From: an uncultured Adlercreutzia sp.
GTDB taxonomy: Bacteria > Actinomycetota > Coriobacteriia > Coriobacteriales > Eggerthellaceae
DNA: 64,000 nt
Assembly (NCBI RefSeq): GCF_958431955.1
Contig: NZ_CAUASN010000001.1
Span: forward strand, 186,001 to 250,000
Reading direction: 5' to 3'
Positions 1 through 8,064 of the stretch are shown piece after piece (within the stretch, counting starts at the first letter, position 1; each line of letters begins with the position of its first letter). The position numbers and the translations under genes were made by a program. The notes under the pieces were generated by a model. That model did no database searches. It was not told the DNA's origin and worked only from the letters and a program-made list of their open reading frames with translations.

Positions 1-475
1 CGCATATCTCATAGCCCAAGCAGAGCGTATCGATAAACGAGCGCCGCGAGGCTTCCTGAACAAAGGCAAGCGCGGGACTTGCGAGCAGTATCTTGTCGTC
101 CCATCGATCAAGCGCCCGGCCGCTGAAAACATGGCTGCAGCTATGGGGCTGTCGAAATTGCGAGGGGCGCCGGAATTCCTTATCGGAGGTGATGAAATGG
201 ATAGGAAGCGAGATGCCTCCGGTCGCCGGTTGGCCTTCAGGGGAGGTCTTCGCTCCGATAGGGCTTCTGAAGGCTTTGGAGCTTTTGGTCGCCGGTCGCT
301 TTTCGGGAAGAGGAGCAAGCCTCTTGATGTGCTCGAGACGCAGTTCGCCTCTAGGAAACGTGCGGCGTCGGGTGGCCGCAAGAGGCTTCCTCTGCCGAAT
401 TCGGATGGCCGATGCCTGAAGGGCTGAGAGATATCCGAGACAGACCTCGTTGGAAAGAGAATGGCGGGTGGTCAT
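1..475 (-). CDS. Hypothetical protein, C-terminus cut by the window edge
   Basis: An open minus-strand frame runs from an ATG at 473-475 to the window edge, 158 codons without a stop. A GAGAGGAG ribosome site lies about 6 bases upstream of the ATG. The visible protein is rich in Arg and Lys. Residues 128-158 (KILLASPALAFVQEASRR, then FIDTLCLGYEIC) resemble the middle of a hypothetical family that I remember as common in Eggerthellaceae and sometimes tied to DUF559-like nuclease folds. That link is from memory and is weak. The C-terminal part, where a catalytic domain would sit, is outside the window. The frame is real by its length, start signal and protein-like composition; the function is unknown. 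Confidence 0.6.
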   Translation of the reverse strand, partial: MTTRHSLSNEVCLGYLSALQASAIRIRQRKPLAATRRRTFPRGELRLEHIKRLAPLPEKRPATKSSKAFRSPIGAKTSPEGQPATGGISLPIHFITSDKEFRRPSQFRQPHSCSHVFSGRALDRWDDKILLASPALAFVQEASRRSFIDTLCLGYEIC

Positions 476-925
476 GGCGCACTCCTCTCACGCCCAAGGT
501 GGAGAGGATCTTGCGAATCTGGTATGCGGAAGAGTGGGCGACGCTTCCGATCATGGGCTGCTCAGCAGGATTCGCACTGGCTCTAGAAAGTTGTAATATT
601 GTAAAACACTTTAGAGAGATTTGCGCCGGAAATTGCGGACATTCGGGTAAGGCAGCGGCCGGTCAGAAGAATGCCGAACGAAAGTGCATGATTAGACTGA
701 ATATCTGGCAAGTTTCCTTTATTTTCCAACAAAACAGAGCGAATCCGAGCGTTCTGAGCCCTGGTTCTAGAATTTCGCCCTCTAAATTACAGGGGAGGGA
801 GAGGTGGACGCGGATTACATGTTGGAAAACGAAGGAAACTTGCCAGATTCGGGCGGCTCCTCTGCATTGCCGCGTCGACTGCAGCATCTCGGCGCCATGG
901 AATGCTGCAGGTTGTCGCACGCTGT
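476..925. other. Gene-free stretch carrying an inverted-repeat element
   Basis: I find no convincing gene here. The part nearest 570-620 is AT-rich and lies upstream of the minus-strand gene that starts at 475, so it probably holds its promoter. The rest is taken up by the inverted-repeat element at 704-847. Short open frames on both strands encode the same peptide from the two repeat arms, which shows they are by-products of the repeat rather than genes. Confidence 0.5.
704..847. repeat. 144-bp element with 27-bp near-perfect inverted ends
   Basis: The left arm (704-730) begins TCTGGCAAGTTTCCTT and ends TTTTCCAAC. The right arm (821-847) is its reverse complement at 25 of 27 positions by hand alignment; the two differences are adjacent. 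About 90 bp separate the arms. The size and terminal inverted repeats fit a miniature inverted-repeat element or another small palindromic repeat. I see no clear target-site duplication beside the arms, so mobility is unproven. Confidence 0.5.
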
Positions 926-1963
926 CTAGAGGGCGGCGGCGAGGGCCTCTTCCAGGGTAGTGAGGTCTTCGGGGGTGGTGGACCAGCTGGTGACAAAGCG
1001 CACGACGGTGTGGGTGTCGTCATAGCGCTCCCAGAAGCTGAAACGCACATGCTCGGTCAAGGCTTCCATCTGGGAGTTCTCCAAGATGACGAACTGCTGA
1101 TTGGTGGGGGACTCACGGAAGAGGTCGCAGCCAGCCTCGTGCAAGATGTGCCGCAGCTCGGCCGCCGCGTCGATGGCGGTGCGACCCACCTCGCCGTACA
1201 GGTCGTCGGTGAAAAGCGCATCGAACTGCACGCCGAGCAGGCGGCCCTTCGCCAGAAGCGCTCCGTGCTGCTTCGCATGGGTGAGGAAGTGCCGGGGCAT
1301 GCCGCCGCGCGGGAACACCACGGCCTCGCCGCAGAGGGCACCGCACTTGGTGCCGCCGATGTAGAAAGCGTCGACGAGGCGCGCGATATCGGGCAGGGAG
1401 ACGTCGGTTTCAGGTGCGGCGAGGCCGTAGGCGAGGCGCGCACCGTCCAGATAGAGGGGGATGCGGAAACGACGGCAGACGGCCGAGAGCGCCTCCAACT
1501 CGGCTAGCGAGTACAGCGTGCCCAGCTCGGAGGGGTGGGCGATGAACACCATGCCCGGGAACACCATGTGCTCGTGGTTGGCATCGGCGTAGAAGCCCTC
1601 GAGATAGGTCTCCACGTCGGCGGCCCGCAGCTTGCCGTCGTGCTCGGGCAGGGTGAGCACCTTGTGGCCGGTGGCCTCGATGGCGCCGGCCTCGTGGGCC
1701 GCGATGTGTCCCGTGTCGGCCGCGATGACCCCCTCATGGCCGGCGAGCAGTGCCGAGATGGCCACCGCATTGGTCTGGGTTCCGCCGGTGAGAAAGAACA
1801 CGTCGGCGGTCTCGTCAGTGCAGGCAGCGCGGATGCGCTCGGCCGCACTCGCGCAGAACCGGTCGGTGCCGTAGCCCGAGGCAGGCTCCAGGTTGGTGGC
1901 GGCCAGGGCCTCCAGCACGCGCGGGTGCGCGCCGGTGGAATAGTCGTTCTCGAACGAAATCAT
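926..1963 (-). CDS. Low-specificity L-threonine aldolase-type PLP enzyme
   Basis: A 345-residue cytosolic fold-type I PLP enzyme of the beta-eliminating lyase/threonine aldolase family, about the normal length. Expected reaction: threonine or allo-threonine to glycine and acetaldehyde. Visible family features are the N-terminal FENDYSTGAHPRVLEAL, FFLTGGTQTNA near residue 56 (phosphate-binding region), YLDGARLAYG near 171 and YIGGTKCGALCGE near 201, where Lys206 should form the Schiff base. The gene stands alone, with its own upstream region shared divergently with the PadR operon. Exact substrate preference cannot be read from sequence; related tyrosine or phenylserine aldolases remain possible. 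Confidence 0.85.
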   Translation of the reverse strand: MISFENDYSTGAHPRVLEALAATNLEPASGYGTDRFCASAAERIRAACTDETADVFFLTGGTQTNAVAISALLAGHEGVIAADTGHIAAHEAGAIEATGHKVLTLPEHDGKLRAADVETYLEGFYADANHEHMVFPGMVFIAHPSELGTLYSLAELEALSAVCRRFRIPLYLDGARLAYGLAAPETDVSLPDIARLVDAFYIGGTKCGALCGEAVVFPRGGMPRHFLTHAKQHGALLAKGRLLGVQFDALFTDDLYGEVGRTAIDAAAELRHILHEAGCDLFRESPTNQQFVILENSQMEALTEHVRFSFWERYDDTHTVVRFVTSWSTTPEDLTTLEEALAAAL

Positions 1964-2218
1964 GGGACTCCTCGGGATGGTGGGGAAGGGATGGGGCGTC
2001 GGTATGGGATGCAGCCCATAATAGCATTCATCAAGGCCGCCGATTTTCTCGCTAGAAGGTTCCGCACCCGCTTGCCAGCTATCCCCCTGGGTTCAGCGGC
2101 CATCCCTTTTTTCGACGGCTCCGCTCCGCCCTTCACGGTCTGCGCTTACGCGGTCTGCGTTCGCGATGCGCTTCGGTCATCGCCCTGCCTTCTTCAGCGA
2201 ATCTTAAGGAAATTCCCC
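1964..2218. other. Divergent intergenic region between aldolase and PadR operon
   Basis: No gene is supported here. The region separates two divergently transcribed units. Its right end runs into a strong promoter and operator at 2219-2261. The remaining bases show no hairpin or repeat that I would defend. Confidence 0.4.
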
Positions 2219-2261
2219 TTGACAGACAGCGCTCTCGTAAATACTATGCAACACATAGTAT
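2219..2261 (+). promoter_or_regulatory. Promoter with PadR-type operator over the -10 box
   Basis: A consensus -35 box TTGACA (2219-2224) is followed after 17 bases by TACTAT (2242-2247) as the -10 box. The -10 lies inside a perfect dyad: ATACTATG at 2241-2248, a 5-base spacer, and CATAGTAT at 2254-2261. It sits 46 bases upstream of a PadR-family gene. PadR proteins commonly autoregulate by binding dyads at their own promoters, so a repressor bound here would block RNA polymerase. The operator assignment is an inference from position and symmetry. Confidence 0.75.
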
Positions 2262-2306
2262 GACACAACAAAGGGTATTAAACGCGGAAGCGAGAGAGGA
2301 GGCGCG

Positions 2307-2660
2307 GTGGACGCACAAATGAAGCGCGGGTTTCTGGAAGCCTGCGTGCTGGCGGTGCTGAGCCGGGGGGAATCCTACGGCTACCAGATCATAAAAGACG
2401 TGCCGCCGACGCTCGGGCTGACCGAGTCGACGCTGTATCCGCTGCTCAAGCGGTTGGAAGGCTCGGGCTGCATTGCCGTGCGATCGGCCGAGCACAACGG
2501 GCGGCTGCGCAAGTACTATCGCATCACGAAGGAGGGCCGTGCGCGTGTGGCCGCCTTCATCGAGGAATGGAACGAGGTCGAGGCCATCTACCGCTTTGTG
2601 CGCGAGGCCTCGGGTGACACGGCGGGGTCGGGACGGCCGCAGCCAGGGGAAGGAGCTTAA
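2307..2660 (+). CDS. PadR-family transcriptional regulator
   Basis: A 117-residue winged-helix regulator. The sequence AVLSRGESYGYQI followed by LTESTLYPLLKRLE and RKYYRITKEGRA is the classic PadR N-terminal domain with its wing. The C-terminal helix is short, as in subfamily 2 proteins. The start is GTG at 2307, chosen because AGGAGG at 2297-2302 is well spaced; an ATG four codons later is also possible. The gene opens a three-gene operon with a DUF1700 membrane protein, a frequent pairing in Gram-positive bacteria linked to envelope stress. It probably represses its own promoter through the dyad at 2241-2261. Confidence 0.92.
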   Translation: MDAQMKRGFLEACVLAVLSRGESYGYQIIKDVPPTLGLTESTLYPLLKRLEGSGCIAVRSAEHNGRLRKYYRITKEGRARVAAFIEEWNEVEAIYRFVREASGDTAGSGRPQPGEGA

Positions 2661-2662
2661 TC

Positions 2663-3316
2663 ATGAAGAGGCAGGAGTACTTGGACCAGCTGAGGGCGGC
2701 GCTCGCGTGCCTGCCTGAGGCGGAGATCGAGGAATCGGTGGGCTTCTACGCCGAGATGATCGACGATCGCGTAGCCGACGGCATGACCGAGGAACAGGCG
2801 GTGGCCCAGCTGGACGACCCGAAGGCCGCGGCGCGGGCCATCATCGCCGATCTGCCGCCGGTGCCGCGCGCGGCGGTGCGCACCAAGCAGAAGAACCGCG
2901 TCCTGTACTGGACGCTTGTCATTCTGGGATTCCCTTTGTGGTTCACGCTGCTGGCGGCAGCCGCATCGGTGGCGTTTGCGGGCGTGCTGGTCATCTGGCT
3001 GTTGGTCGCGGGGCTGTGGATGCTGGCGGCGGGGTTGCTCGCGGGCGGTCCGCTCGGCATCGTCGTGTGCCTGTGGGGCCTGGCGAACGGGCAGGTTCCC
3101 TATGGCATCGTCGAGTTGGGGTCGGGGCTCGTGTGCTTCGGCTTGGGACTCTTCTGCCTGCATGGGGCGCTGGCGGCCAGCAAGGCGCTCACCCAGGTCT
3201 CGCGAGAGTGGATCGCGAAGGCGAAGGCGCCGTTCGTGAAGGAGAAGGGCCAGCGTACGGTGGCGGTGCCGGGCGTGTTGGGCGAGGTGGCGAAGGAGGC
3301 CGTCAATGAGGCTTAG
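2663..3316 (+). CDS. DUF1700 (HAAS-type) membrane protein
   Basis: A 217-residue protein. Residues 1-60 form the short helical domain typical of DUF1700: EYLDQLRAAL, then EIEESVGFYAEMIDDRVADG, then EEQAVAQLDDP. Residues about 80-170 hold several hydrophobic helices, so the protein is an integral membrane protein with a cytosolic N-terminal head. The start lies 2 bases after the PadR stop, suggesting translational coupling. In known PadR/DUF1700 operons the head domain is proposed to signal to the PadR protein. The 3' end overlaps the next gene by 11 bases. Confidence 0.85.
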   Translation: MKRQEYLDQLRAALACLPEAEIEESVGFYAEMIDDRVADGMTEEQAVAQLDDPKAAARAIIADLPPVPRAAVRTKQKNRVLYWTLVILGFPLWFTLLAAAASVAFAGVLVIWLLVAGLWMLAAGLLAGGPLGIVVCLWGLANGQVPYGIVELGSGLVCFGLGLFCLHGALAASKALTQVSREWIAKAKAPFVKEKGQRTVAVPGVLGEVAKEAVNEA

Positions 3317-3542
3317 CGAGAAACATCCCTGGCTGACGTGGAAGAACATCCATCTGACCGCCGTGGCCTGCATCGTGGCCGGCGTGGCCCTCATCATGCT
3401 CGGCGGCGCGCTGGCGGCGGTGAGCGCGAGCGGCTGGCAGGACCTGGTCGCGCAGTTCGCCGGTCCTCCGCTGGGCATCGGCGACGCGATGGGCGCCGTG
3501 CCCACCGCGCCTGAGCCGCCGACGCCCCCTGCGATATCGTAA
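3306..3542 (+). CDS. Small single-helix membrane protein, third gene of PadR operon
   Basis: A 78-residue protein with one hydrophobic helix (AVACIVAGVALIMLGGALAAV, about residues 19-39) and a Pro-rich tail ending PEPPTPPAIS. It overlaps the DUF1700 gene by 11 bases, so it is translated with it. In related operons the third gene usually encodes a much larger DUF4097-type beta-helical protein with a similar N-terminal helix. This one may be a truncated version or a naturally short relative. A strong terminator hairpin follows just after the stop. Confidence 0.6.
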   Translation: MRLSEKHPWLTWKNIHLTAVACIVAGVALIMLGGALAAVSASGWQDLVAQFAGPPLGIGDAMGAVPTAPEPPTPPAIS

Positions 3543-3547
3543 GCGAC

Positions 3548-3580
3548 AAGCGGCCGCCAACGAGGCGGCCGCTTGCTTTT
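3548..3580. terminator. Rho-independent terminator, probably bidirectional
   Basis: An 11-bp perfect stem, AAGCGGCCGCC with GGCGGCCGCTT, closes a 5-base loop and is followed by GCTTTT on the plus strand. It lies 6 bases after the stop of the small membrane protein and about 80 bases beyond the 3' end of the convergent LuxR gene, so it can serve both. Confidence 0.8.
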
Positions 3581-3661
3581 CGGAGCGGCGTGGCCTCAGC
3601 TGGGCATGCGCTGCGTGGTGCCAATGGACGCGGCGAAGCGCGAAGGAGCGGAGGGGCTTCG

Positions 3662-5308
3662 CTAATTTCCCTCCACGCGCTCGGTGACGAGGTTGATGAG
3701 CTCCTGCTTGGAATGGATGCCGAGCTTGCGGTAGATGGCCTTGGCGTACCACTGCACAGTGCCGAGGGCCAGATAGAGCACTTCTGAGATATGCCTCTGG
3801 CTGTTGCCGTGGGCGATGAGCGCCATGATCTCGGCCTCGCGCTCGGAAAGCCCCGCCTCGCGGGCCACCTCGGCGCAGGCCTCGTCGAAACTGGGATGCG
3901 CGTGGGGTGCCGGTCGGCCGCCGGCGCTGGCCGCCGGAACCCCTCCGGCATCCGCGCCGCCCTGCGCTCCGCCACCTGCTTCGCCCTGCATCCCGGCTTC
4001 CGGTTGAGCCGCTGCGCCGTCTGCGCCGCTCGTCGTGCCAGCCGCCACGCCGCTCCCGGCGCTTGCGATCGCCGCGCCTGCGAATGCGCCGCCCACACCG
4101 CCTGCGCCCGGGCCCTCCTCCTCGTCCGACTGGGCCAGGGCGCGCAGCTCGGCGGCCGTCAGGCGGTGGTTCGCGAAGGCGAGCACCGAGACGAGCACCA
4201 CCATGGACATGAGGATAACTGCGGGCACCACGTCGCCCTCGGTCAGGCCGAGGCCGCTTATTACCTGGGGGAATACCAGGCGCTGCAGGGCAATGGGCAG
4301 CACCTTGAACACGATCATGCCGAGGCTCACCACCATGATGGGGGAGATGCGGTCGTTCTTCACGAAGCGGAACATGATGAGGTAGGCGAGCACCTCGAAG
4401 CAGTTTAGCGCGCCGTGGGTGATGCCGAGTCCCAGGTAGGAGGCTGGCCCCTGCAGCCCGATGATCATCATGGCCCCGAGCAGGAACAGACCTGCGGCGG
4501 GAATCCACGTGTTGCGGTAGCCCTGCTCGAGGCTGGCGCCGCGGCGCGCGGACACCAGGCAGTAGGCCATGACGCCGGCGATGCAGGCGCAGCGCACGAG
4601 CAGCTCGCCGAAGGGAACTTCCTTATCCAGGTTGAAGTAGAGCCCTGTGACCACGCGACCGCCGATGAGCAGCACGGCGAGCAGCCCGAGAAGCGCGAAG
4701 GGCGCGTGGCGCAGGGCAGCCGCCTCGTGGCTGTAGGCGGCCGCAGGTGCGCGGTCCGGCTTCACGAGGAACCAGCACAGGCCGGAGAGGGCGGTCGAGG
4801 TTGCGCACAGGGCCATGCGGCCTTCGACGGGCAGGAAGTTTCCCATGGTGAGCGCCGCATACCCGATGGCCGAGCCGAACAGCAGCACCATGGTCTGGCG
4901 CGCCTCGGTGCGGGCGAGGGTCATGATCCAGCAGAGCATGAGGGCCACGTAGCTGACGGACAGCACGAAGGTGACGACGAGCGCGAAGGGCAGCGAGTAG
5001 TGGCCGACGGCGAGGGCCGCCGCCAGAAGCCCGTAGCCGGCAAGCCCCGAGAGCACGAGGGCCAGCATGACGCCGCGATGGCCCTCGACGAGCCGCTCGA
5101 GGGGCCGGCGCGCCACAGCCGCTGCGAGGAAGAGCGCAAGGCAGAACCCCAGCAGCGTTTCGTTGGCATGGGAGTAGGCGCGGGCCTCGGGGAAGAACCC
5201 CGGAATCATCCCCGGCGGGAAGAACACCCAGCTGAAGATAAGCCCCACCATGGCCAGGGCGAACTGGCCCCCTCGCAGCGTGCGCACGATCTCATCCCCT
5301 TGATGCAT
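3662..5308 (-). CDS. LuxR-type regulator with multi-helix membrane sensor domain
   Basis: About 548 residues from the ATG at 5306-5308; an ATG at 5351-5353 would add 15 residues, and neither start has a strong ribosome site. The N-terminal two thirds is a series of about 12 hydrophobic helices. The last 65 residues are a LuxR/GerE helix-turn-helix: LSEREAEIMALIAHG, RHISEVLYLALGTVQ, then YRKLGIHSKQELINLV. Between them lies an unusual linker of about 75 residues made almost only of Gly, Ala, Ser and Pro. Such membrane LuxR proteins are expanded in Eggerthellaceae and normally sit beside respiratory reductase genes. Here the neighbours are a divergent cytochrome and flavoprotein, which it probably controls. 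Confidence 0.88.
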   Translation of the reverse strand: MHQGDEIVRTLRGGQFALAMVGLIFSWVFFPPGMIPGFFPEARAYSHANETLLGFCLALFLAAAVARRPLERLVEGHRGVMLALVLSGLAGYGLLAAALAVGHYSLPFALVVTFVLSVSYVALMLCWIMTLARTEARQTMVLLFGSAIGYAALTMGNFLPVEGRMALCATSTALSGLCWFLVKPDRAPAAAYSHEAAALRHAPFALLGLLAVLLIGGRVVTGLYFNLDKEVPFGELLVRCACIAGVMAYCLVSARRGASLEQGYRNTWIPAAGLFLLGAMMIIGLQGPASYLGLGITHGALNCFEVLAYLIMFRFVKNDRISPIMVVSLGMIVFKVLPIALQRLVFPQVISGLGLTEGDVVPAVILMSMVVLVSVLAFANHRLTAAELRALAQSDEEEGPGAGGVGGAFAGAAIASAGSGVAAGTTSGADGAAAQPEAGMQGEAGGGAQGGADAGGVPAASAGGRPAPHAHPSFDEACAEVAREAGLSEREAEIMALIAHGNSQRHISEVLYLALGTVQWYAKAIYRKLGIHSKQELINLVTERVEGN

Positions 5309-5657
5309 CTGATGCCCGGCACCCCCGGGCGTCGCGAATGTAGCTAGGGGCATTCTAACCGAAAGGACGGGAAGGGGAAACGGAATGCCCGCTGGTTCGC
5401 AACGGGTCCCCTGGTGCGCCGCGCCAGCGCCTTGCACGGCAAGAAAGGATAGGTGAACAGGCAATACCCTCGCTTCCCCCTGCTTTTATGGGGTCGTGGA
5501 AGGGGGAGGGGGATGCCGATTTCCCCATGAAACATGAGGTGATTTCCGAAGGCCCGCGAGCCACAATCGAAGCGCCCCGAGAAACAAGAGGAAAAGAGCA
5601 AGTCGGGGCACCCGGCGCGAGAGAAGCCGGGGAAGACGAGGAAGGAAGGGACGCATT
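5309..5657. other. Divergent regulatory region between LuxR gene and cytochrome
   Basis: About 350 bases without a supported gene. It must hold the promoters of the LuxR gene (leftward) and the cytochrome/flavoprotein operon (rightward), and possibly the LuxR binding site. I did not find a clean dyad or a convincing pair of promoter boxes. The right end carries the AAGGAAGG ribosome site of the cytochrome gene. Confidence 0.4.
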
Positions 5658-6197
5658 ATGAAGGCACGGAAAATGATGGTCGCCGTGGCGACGCTGGCGC
5701 TGATGGGCGCCATCGCGTGCGTGGCCGCCGCATGCAGCCCGAGCACCGAGTCGCTGAGCCAGACCGGCGGCGATTGGGATGCGGTGGTGGCCGAGCATCC
5801 GGACGACCCCTATGTGGCGAGCTACGAGGCGGAGGACCCCTCCACGCTCATCACCATGCACAAGAAGCTGGGCAACACCTGCGAGAGCTGCCACGACGAT
5901 GCCGTCATGAAGGAGGTGGGCAACTTCACCGAGCTGGTGGGTCCCTCCGAGAACACCATCGCCACGCGCGAGTTCTGCCTGAACGACGGCTGCCACAGCT
6001 GGGAGAAGATCGTGGACACCACGGTGCTCGACGGCGACAAGACCATCTACAACCCCGAGGGCACGTACAACGTGCACGACAACCACCGCGGCGATGTTGA
6101 CTGCGGCGAGTGCCACTCCATGCACGGCCAGCCGACGCTGAACTGCGTGGAATGCCACTACATGGACCTGCCCGAGGGCTGGGACGGCTTCGAGTAG
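5658..6197 (+). CDS. Multiheme c-type cytochrome lipoprotein
   Basis: 179 residues. An N-terminal hydrophobic segment ends in a lipobox-like AAAC, so Cys26 is the likely lipidated residue and the protein should be anchored on the outer face of the membrane. Heme sites are CESCH (75-79), CGECH (149-153) and CVECH (163-167), plus an unusual CLNDGCH at 107-113 with four residues between the cysteines. It resembles the tetraheme domain that precedes the flavin domain in flavocytochrome c fumarate reductases. The flavoprotein gene follows after 26 bases, so this is its probable electron donor. Ribosome site AAGGAAGG upstream. Confidence 0.88.
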   Translation: MKARKMMVAVATLALMGAIACVAAACSPSTESLSQTGGDWDAVVAEHPDDPYVASYEAEDPSTLITMHKKLGNTCESCHDDAVMKEVGNFTELVGPSENTIATREFCLNDGCHSWEKIVDTTVLDGDKTIYNPEGTYNVHDNHRGDVDCGECHSMHGQPTLNCVECHYMDLPEGWDGFE

Positions 6198-6223
6198 GAA
6201 CGCACGGAAGGAAGGGAACTATC

Positions 6224-7810
6224 ATGACGCAAGAACTCTCTCGCCGCAGCTTCCTGCTCGGCTCCACCACCCTGGGCGCCGCCGCCCTGGCCGCAAGCGC
6301 CCTGGGGCTCGCCCCCGAGGTCGCCCATGCCGACGAGGCCGACGAGGCCGCCCCGGCCGGCAATGTGAGCGCCACTTACGACTGCGACTTCGTGGTGTGC
6401 GGCAGCGGCACCACCGGCCTGTGCGCGGCCACCCGCGCCGCCGAGCTGGGCGCCAAGGTCATCCTCGTGGACGTGAACACGGAAAACGGCATCGGCGGCA
6501 ACTCCCGCTACGTGGAGAACATCGGCAACGTGGCCATGGGCACCGACAACGCGCTGGAGAACGTGGGCGCGGCCGACCACTACTACGACGGACTGGCCTC
6601 CTACCACCGCTATGCAAGCAACGCCATCGTCACGCGGCGCTACGCCGACGATGGCGAGAAGGTGCGCGCCTGGACCACCGACTTCCAGGGTGTCACCTAC
6701 AACGAGAAGGGCAAGTACGACCACGGCGAGGACGGCACCTCCGGCGGCCTGAACGCCATCTACACCATGTACCAGCTGGCCCAGGACTTGGGCGTGCAGT
6801 TCCTCTTCGACGCCCGCGCCTACCAGCTGCTCACCAACGAGGTCGGCGCGGTGACCGGCGTGCTGTGCAAGAGCCGCACCGGCGAGATCACCCAGGTGAA
6901 CGCTAAGGCCGTGGACTTGTGCACCGGCGGCTTCGCGGCCAACAAGGAAATGTTCGAGCACTACACCAACGTGCCCTACGACTGCGTCATCCCCCGCGGC
7001 TCCATGGGCACCCAGCGCGGCGACGGCCTGAACATGGGCCTCGAGCTGGGCGCGCTGCTGCACCACCCCGAGGCGATCAACTACTGCAGCTGGATTCTGC
7101 CCGGCCACTACAACAAGGGCGCGCTCACCGTATGCGGCGTGAACCAGGCCGACGAGATCTTCCTGAACCAGGATGGCCGCCGTTTCTGCGATGAGAGCGT
7201 CATCAAGGACTGGACGCTGTCCGGCAACATTGGCTCCCAGCAGCAACACGTCTTCGCCGTGATCGACCAGGCCTTCGTCGACAAGATCATGGCCGAGGGC
7301 GTCGTCACCCGCCGTGCCAACTACTTCGAGCCCGGCGAGCCGGTGCCCCACTTCCAGGAGGAGATCGACGCGGCCATCGTCCGCGACAACCCACGCGTGT
7401 TCAAAGCCGACACCATCGAGGAGCTCGCCGAGATGCTGGGCATGGAGCCCGCTGCCCTGAAGGCCGAGGTGGACAAGTACAACGGCTACTGCGACGGCGG
7501 CTACGACCACGACTTCCTGAAGGCGCCGGAGTTCCTGCGCAAGATGGACACGCCGCCCTTCTACGGCTTCCGCTGCCTGCTGGCCTTCTACAACACCGTA
7601 GGCGGCCTGAAGGTGGACGAGTACGCCCGCGTCATCCGCGACGACTTCAAGCCAATTCCCGGTCTGTACGCCGGCGGCTCCGATGCCGGCGCCCTGTTCG
7701 GCCCCTACTACGACGTGTCCTGCGCGCCCGGCTCCACCCAGCTGTGGGCCCGTGTGTCGGGTTACTGGGCGGCCGACCACGCCGTGAACGAGTACTTCCC
7801 CACGCTGTAG
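6224..7810 (+). CDS. Tat-exported FAD reductase, fumarate/urocanate reductase family
   Basis: 528 residues from the ATG at 6224, which has AAGGAAGG upstream. The Tat signal (LSRRSFLLG at 5-13, then a hydrophobic stretch and AHA) predicts export of a folded, FAD-loaded enzyme. The FAD dinucleotide-binding motif VVCGSGTTGLCAATRAAELG starts near residue 49. The C-terminal GLYAGGSDAGALFGPYYD is the conserved second FAD contact of FrdA-like flavoproteins. With the cytochrome encoded just upstream it forms a split flavocytochrome c, a respiratory reductase for an unsaturated organic acceptor. The acceptor cannot be deduced. Fumarate, urocanate, acrylates and dietary enoates are all possible. Confidence 0.88.
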   Translation: MTQELSRRSFLLGSTTLGAAALAASALGLAPEVAHADEADEAAPAGNVSATYDCDFVVCGSGTTGLCAATRAAELGAKVILVDVNTENGIGGNSRYVENIGNVAMGTDNALENVGAADHYYDGLASYHRYASNAIVTRRYADDGEKVRAWTTDFQGVTYNEKGKYDHGEDGTSGGLNAIYTMYQLAQDLGVQFLFDARAYQLLTNEVGAVTGVLCKSRTGEITQVNAKAVDLCTGGFAANKEMFEHYTNVPYDCVIPRGSMGTQRGDGLNMGLELGALLHHPEAINYCSWILPGHYNKGALTVCGVNQADEIFLNQDGRRFCDESVIKDWTLSGNIGSQQQHVFAVIDQAFVDKIMAEGVVTRRANYFEPGEPVPHFQEEIDAAIVRDNPRVFKADTIEELAEMLGMEPAALKAEVDKYNGYCDGGYDHDFLKAPEFLRKMDTPPFYGFRCLLAFYNTVGGLKVDEYARVIRDDFKPIPGLYAGGSDAGALFGPYYDVSCAPGSTQLWARVSGYWAADHAVNEYFPTL

Positions 7811-7900
7811 CTCCCCAAGCGATCCCTGCGCCGTCCTCGGGCGGCGCAGTCGCATAGCTTTGGCCGTCGACCCTTCCCCCTCCCCTCATCGACGGCCTCC

Positions 7901-7942
7901 GCGCGTCCCGCCGGCGCTTCCCCGTAAGCCGGCGGGACGCGC
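7901..7942 (+). terminator. Strong hairpin downstream of flavoprotein
   Basis: A perfect 15-bp stem, GCGCGTCCCGCCGGC (7901-7915) with its complement at 7928-7942, closes a 12-base loop. Only a short T stretch follows (GCGTTTGG), so termination may need Rho or may act on the minus-strand gene that ends at 8065. It lies about 90 bases after the flavoprotein stop. Confidence 0.6.
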
Positions 7943-8064
7943 GCGTTTGGGGCGCTGGGGAGGGGCGCATCTGCCCGAGGCTTCGCGGGCTGCTTCTGCG
8001 GCCGGGTTTTTCGCGGCCAGGTACTGGGTTGCCGTGGCCGCTGCGTCCACCGCGCCCGAACCGC

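Noticed and set aside
412..960. 182-codon plus-strand frame near the left edge
   Set aside because: It overlaps the better minus-strand gene at its start and runs through the inverted-repeat element. Its sequence is not protein-like.
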